Shown piece by piece: positions 58,680 through 62,653 of a stretch of 62,653 nucleotides of DNA. The notes below the pieces were generated by a model, which did not search any database, was not told where the DNA came from, and saw only the letters and a list, made by a program, of their open reading frames with translations. Both the position numbers and the translations under genes were made by a program. The stretch's first letter is position 1, and every line of letters starts with the position of its first letter. Source of the DNA: Polytrichum commune (lineage: Eukaryota; Streptophyta; Polytrichopsida; Polytrichales; Polytrichaceae). Location: contig OX485808.1 in the NCBI GenBank assembly GCA_950295325.1, positions 40,756,527-40,819,179 on the forward strand, read 5' to 3'.

Positions 58680-58800
58680 GCAGGAGGCCGGGTTGCCATG
58701 GAAGCCGGGCGGCGGGCAGAGAACAAGCGGGCAGCGAGGGAGGGCCGGGCAGCGGGCAGCGGACAGCGGGTAGCGAGGGGTGAGCCCACTCAGTGCTGCA
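58680..58800 (-). repeat. Inverted copy of the GCCCGCT minisatellite
   Basis: AGCGGGCAGCGGACAGCGGG and similar words, followed by GAGCCCACTCAGTGC, are the inverse of 54690-54760. Confidence 0.6.
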
Positions 58801-59894
58801 CGTACAGGGGCAAGCATTGAATGTGCCTAACTTTACAGACAGTACTTTTGGCATGGGCTGTGTTGACCTTCTGTCAAAAAACATTTTAAAAAAAAGGAAT
58901 AAAAACATTTACAGACAGTACCTTACGATCTATTATATAAGCCAGCAACTTGCGAGAAATGGAGGAATTTGAGCTTATTATAGTCAGTGCAATTCCCAGG
59001 CATGTATCATCTCCCGCACAGTGTGTATGTTTGACAAATTTCGTGTGATGTCAAACTTCAAATCCAAAGTGTCACATAACGTTTTCAAAAACAAAGATGA
59101 ATGTTAATTGACATCTACATTTTTTTTCTAAAATGTCACCTCAATGTCACTTGTCTAGTAGTACGTGTCATTTCAATTTCTAATGTGTCAATTGACATTT
59201 GGTTTTTTCTTCACCAGTCACATCACATGTCAATTGACGTGCATTTTTCTTTTTTTTGTGCGAGTTTTTGTATATCAAATGTCAAAAACTTGCAACAAAA
59301 AAACAATTCAAAAGCACACACTACTCCTGCGATGTCCGGGAAGATTTTTGGGCATAAGTCAGTCGAGAACCTAACTTAGTGTTTTTTATATCAACTGGTT
59401 ACATGCTCACACCTTTATGTTTCCTTTTCTTACAATAGGGAATATTCTTTAATTTCTTCTAAATGAATCAATAATTTTCATGAAGTCTTAAACTTGAGCC
59501 GGTTGTTTTTCAAACTCAACCAATTCATCTATAATTACACTAAATAGTCATGCAATTAATGGTGGAAAATTAGTGTGGAAATAATTAGCATGGGCCATAC
59601 CAATTTTTTAGTCAAGATGGTGGAATTACTGTGGTCCAAGAATCCAGGTCTTCCCCTAAGTCCTTGTGAAGACTTCCAACCAAGACACTGAATACTACTT
59701 TTAGAAGACACCCAATTAATGAGCGATGAGGACACTTTGTCATCTTTCACTCCAATGTTTTTTAAATAAAAGAAATGAGTCTATTAATTGGCTCTAGGCC
59801 CATCTATTGGCTAGCTTTTGAGGCACTTTGAGTGAGGTTGAAGGACACTCAAATGACGATGTGGGATGCCTTAGTATATTGCAAATGCGACAAG
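58801..59894. other. AT-rich intergenic with dispersed repeat
   Basis: The dispersed repeat described at 57599 recurs at about 59330-59550. No gene was recognised. Confidence 0.4.
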
Positions 59895-61170
59895 AGGTAT
59901 GTCAGCCACACACTCCCACCCTTATGCGTCGTAGTCCGGGTGAGGGCATGTGGCTTACATCCAATACTCAACACCTTCTATTCCACTAGTATGATTCGTA
60001 CCCCCCACCATGTTAATATCAACACAATAGTTTATTCCATGATGAAGGTACAAGCATTAAGAAATGCTTCTTTTTCCCTGGTTCTTCCTTCACTCTTTCT
60101 CAACATCAAAACTCACAACACAATTCAACACTCTAACTCCTAGGGTGTGAGCATCACACTTTGAAGCTCATTAACCCGCTAACCCCACAATTTCCTAACC
60201 TAATCCCTCTTCCTACTTAATTAGTTAGCTCAGCCCATGAAAGAGCCTCATCAGAGTCGGCCAGGCTCTCTTAGCCCCTTTCAGTCCCGGTTCCCCAGGC
60301 CAGGATCCACGTTGTTCACGGCAATTGACACCCGTCAACACCCGTCATCTGTTTCCCCAGTGCCTTCCTCGGCACTTCCAATCTAGGGGCTTCTTTCGGC
60401 CCTGAGCCTAGCCCATCGGCCTGCTCCCTTGGCTGCTATTCGCCTCCACTCTTCCACAGCTCAGAATTCAACCCTCTTCCACTAGGAGTTGAGGCCTATA
60501 GCTTGAACCGATTTCCTCAACTTCCCACCAGAATCTCAGTGCTCCTCAATCCTTTCAACTTGGCTACAACCCAGCTCAAAAACCATCCACAACAACCTGT
60601 TCAAGGATGCTATCCTTTGAATCTCCCGTGATCGGCTGGATCACATGGCCAGCCACCCCCAATCCTCCGAGTCAGAATGTGTTTTCCTATGGCCAACATT
60701 GTTAGTTCCCCGAAATGTGGAGGGACTGACCCAAAGATCCGGAACAAGAGGCCAGGGCGACCTTGAATTGCAGATGATGCAACCCCTTTGCTCGCCGAAG
60801 TGCCCACAGAAATCAGCAAGAAAAACAAGCAACCAATGCAAGGCAGCTGGGTGAGTGCGGTGCTACCAGCACCGCGATTCAAAAGGGTGGTTGGCCCAGT
60901 GTTGTAGTTGTTGTGAATGTGGCTCGGCACTCTGAGGTGATTAATGGTGGGCGAAATGCTGCAACCAAGCGATTCGGCGCCCCTCCATCCACTTGGCCCC
61001 TGGATCCTTCATTTGTCACTCACCTTCCCCGTAATCCTCTTCCTGGTCCACTCCTCATTCCAGCTGCGTGAGCAGCACTGTCGAGGTCACCTTCAAACCC
61101 TCAGCAAACTTAGACGGTGTAACCCGCTGCTAACCGGTTTACATGGAAGTTACTCCCACCAAAATTAGAC
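59895..61170 (+). mobile_element. LTR-like repeat, family copy 3
   Basis: CTCCCACCCTTATGCGTCGT, AGTCCGGGTGAGGGCATGTG, ATAGTTTATTCCATGATGAA and GTACAAGCATTAAGAAATGC mark the same family as 54880-56200 and 36110-37260. No protein is encoded. Limits are approximate. Confidence 0.5.
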
Positions 61171-61239
61171 CTTCATTAGGTTTTCCATTTCTGGTGAAGG
61201 TGTTTGCACTCATATAATCTTAATTTTGTGATACATAAT

Positions 61240-61480
61240 TTTAATGCTCTTTTTGAATCCTCAAGGACAAACCGACCTAAGTTTTCAAGTTTATGTCCCC
61301 CGAAATCTAATGTCAAGGTTAGGTGTTCCTAAACCTTTATTAGATTTTGCATCTTATATGGACTTAGTAACATAATCCCTTTTCTAATCAAGAACCCCTT
61401 TATAAATCTCTAAGGATAAAGTGTCCAAGTCTTTAAGTTTATGTTCCCCGAAACCCTAATGTCAAGGTTAAGTGTTTTAG
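61240..61480 (+). repeat. Two-copy direct duplication, about 175 bp apart
   Basis: CAAGTTTATGTCCCCCGAAA with TCTAATGTCAAGGTTAGGTG is followed about 175 bp later by TAAGTTTATGTTCCCCGAAA with CCCTAATGTCAAGGTTAAGT. Confidence 0.65.
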
Positions 61481-62302
61481 GGAGAACATCGTTCATACAT
61501 ACAATATCTTTCATGGTTTGAATGATCGTAAAAGATTCTTAATCCATTTAAGAATATGTACTTATGATAAGGTTACAATTCCTTGAAAGTCCAAACATAC
61601 TCCTTCACTAAAGTATATTCATAAGATTTTCTTCCGATACTTTAATTCCTAGAGTCCACATTCATATGCATGAAATCTTTCATTCCAAATGCTTGCCCTA
61701 TGGTTACTCAAGTTCTTTCCTTTGTAATCCCTAAATCATCATTTTAGAGTTTCTTTGGAGATCTTTTAGGAATTCCTACGTAATCATTTCAAGTTCATTT
61801 GAATGACAAGATGTGTTTAGAGATGACATCTTGGATTGTAGTTGATGTGGCCTAATCGACGACCATCTCCTTTCGGTCCTCCTCTTGATGGTGAAACCGA
61901 TATCTCCACCGAGTAAAGTACCGTGTACTCTTTAACTCACGATTCTCCGATTCCGAACTAACTTTAGATGAAATTGCTCCGATTCCGAAAATATATCCTC
62001 CAAGTTCGAAACGTAATTTCTCAAAGAGGTCCTTCTCTTTTTGCTATTTTAACCCGCATTCAGTTTTCAAACTTCTCCAAACGAAACTAGGCTTGGGTAT
62101 TGTTTTACGGCCGTACACCTTCAAATTCTCCTATTTGCCCATTCTCCAAGTTTTTGAGGACTTTCCGAATCCTTCCAAGTCTTCGAGTGCAAGGATTCTT
62201 CAATTCTTTGAATCTCGAATGCCGAGGATCTTTCGATCCTTGATGTTTTCTAAACTCGCGGCCTCCCATCTCAAGGGCCTCCAGTCACTCATGGGCCTCA
62301 AC
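61481..62302. other. Intergenic, no gene recognised
   Basis: CT-rich and AT-rich sequence. The open frame near 62093-62332 runs into the minisatellite and resembles no known protein. Confidence 0.35.
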
Positions 62303-62555
62303 GCCTCCGAGGATAATATTTCAATCCTTTAAGTTCGAACGCCTCCGGGGATAATATTTCAATCCTTTAAGTTCGAACGCCTCCGAGGATATTATTTCAA
62401 TCCTTTAAGTTCGAACGCCTCCGAGGATATTATTTCAATCCTTAAAACTCCGCGAGGATGTATTTCAATCCTTTAACTCCGCGAGGATATATTTCAATCC
62501 TTTAACTCCGCGAGCGCGAGGATAATATTTCAATCCTTTAAAGTTCGTAGGCCAC
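62303..62555 (+). repeat. 38-bp minisatellite decaying into shorter units
   Basis: Units at 62303-62340, 62341-62378 and 62379-62416 share GCCTCCGAGGATAATATTTC followed by AATCCTTTAAGTTCGAAC. From 62417 the units shorten to about 26-31 bp (GCGAGGATATATTTCAATCC). A TATA-like CTTTATATAGG lies just beyond, near 62625. This could be the promoter part of a retroelement LTR that continues past the window. Confidence 0.75.
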
Positions 62556-62653
62556 CGGTCTTCTAGTCCGCCACCTCGAGTTGCTTGCGTTGAATGAGGT
62601 GAATTAGGTGCCATATGTGGCCCCTTTATATAGGCTTCGAATTTAGGGTAATC

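Noticed and set aside
60610-60930. Minus-strand ORF of 106 residues in the third LTR-like repeat
   Set aside because: No similarity to retroelement or cellular proteins was recognised, and it is not conserved in the copy at 54880-56200.
1-62653. CRISPR arrays, prokaryotic operons, organelle inserts or integrated viral sequence
   Set aside because: Repeats are irregular and lack spacer structure. No chloroplast, mitochondrial, rRNA or viral coding sequence was recognised in any frame I read.

Overview
This is plant nuclear DNA. The evidence is a chloroplast Mg-chelatase D subunit, a plant-type fructokinase, a cluster of secreted S-protein homologues (SPH, the plant self-incompatibility S1 family), an ankyrin gene ending in a PGG membrane domain, GT-AG introns, and long AT-rich spacers full of degenerate transposons. 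The species cannot be read from the sequence. CHLD and fructokinase have no introns and the PGG motif reads PPLGF, which makes me lean weakly towards a non-seed land plant.

Left part (1-30 kb). Six SPH loci lie here: SPH1 (2259-2760, minus, apparently frameshifted), SPH2 (4208-4729, minus), SPH3 (21716-22216, plus), SPH4 (23765-24286, plus), SPH5 (25375-25914, minus) and SPH6 (28967-29515, plus). Three housekeeping genes sit between SPH2 and SPH3: a three-exon FMN-binding split-barrel gene (6515-8629, minus), CHLD (12163-14517, plus) and fructokinase (16514-17488, minus). A decayed fructokinase fragment lies at about 1280-1665. These three genes have separate metabolic roles and nothing suggests a joint pathway. 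The SPH genes are a tandemly expanded family of small secreted, disulphide-bonded proteins.

The most unusual structure is 5'-anchored tandem amplification. All three plus-strand SPH genes have a different private tandem array that runs up to the start codon: about 250 bp x 4 for SPH3, about 142 bp x 3 for SPH4, and about 215-385 bp x 5 for SPH6. Some units carry the start-codon context or a whole signal-peptide ORF. The FMN-protein gene has a similar array, and the ankyrin gene has a tandemly repeated 5' exon-intron unit.

Middle (30-47 kb). This part is transposon-dominated. It holds a foldback element, an orphan EXO70 exon, a hAT-like MITE, a DDE transposase pseudogene broken by two nested insertions, a satellite-like array with a MITE inside it, and long AT-rich stretches with no recognisable gene.

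Right part (47.5-62.6 kb). A five-coding-exon ankyrin/PGG membrane protein gene (47565-51630, minus) spans the start of this part. Its 5' end is interrupted by a second copy of the same hAT-like MITE. Beyond it are two copies of an LTR-like repeat, other dispersed repeats and a 38-bp minisatellite at the edge. No rRNA, intact tRNA, CRISPR array or organelle gene was seen.
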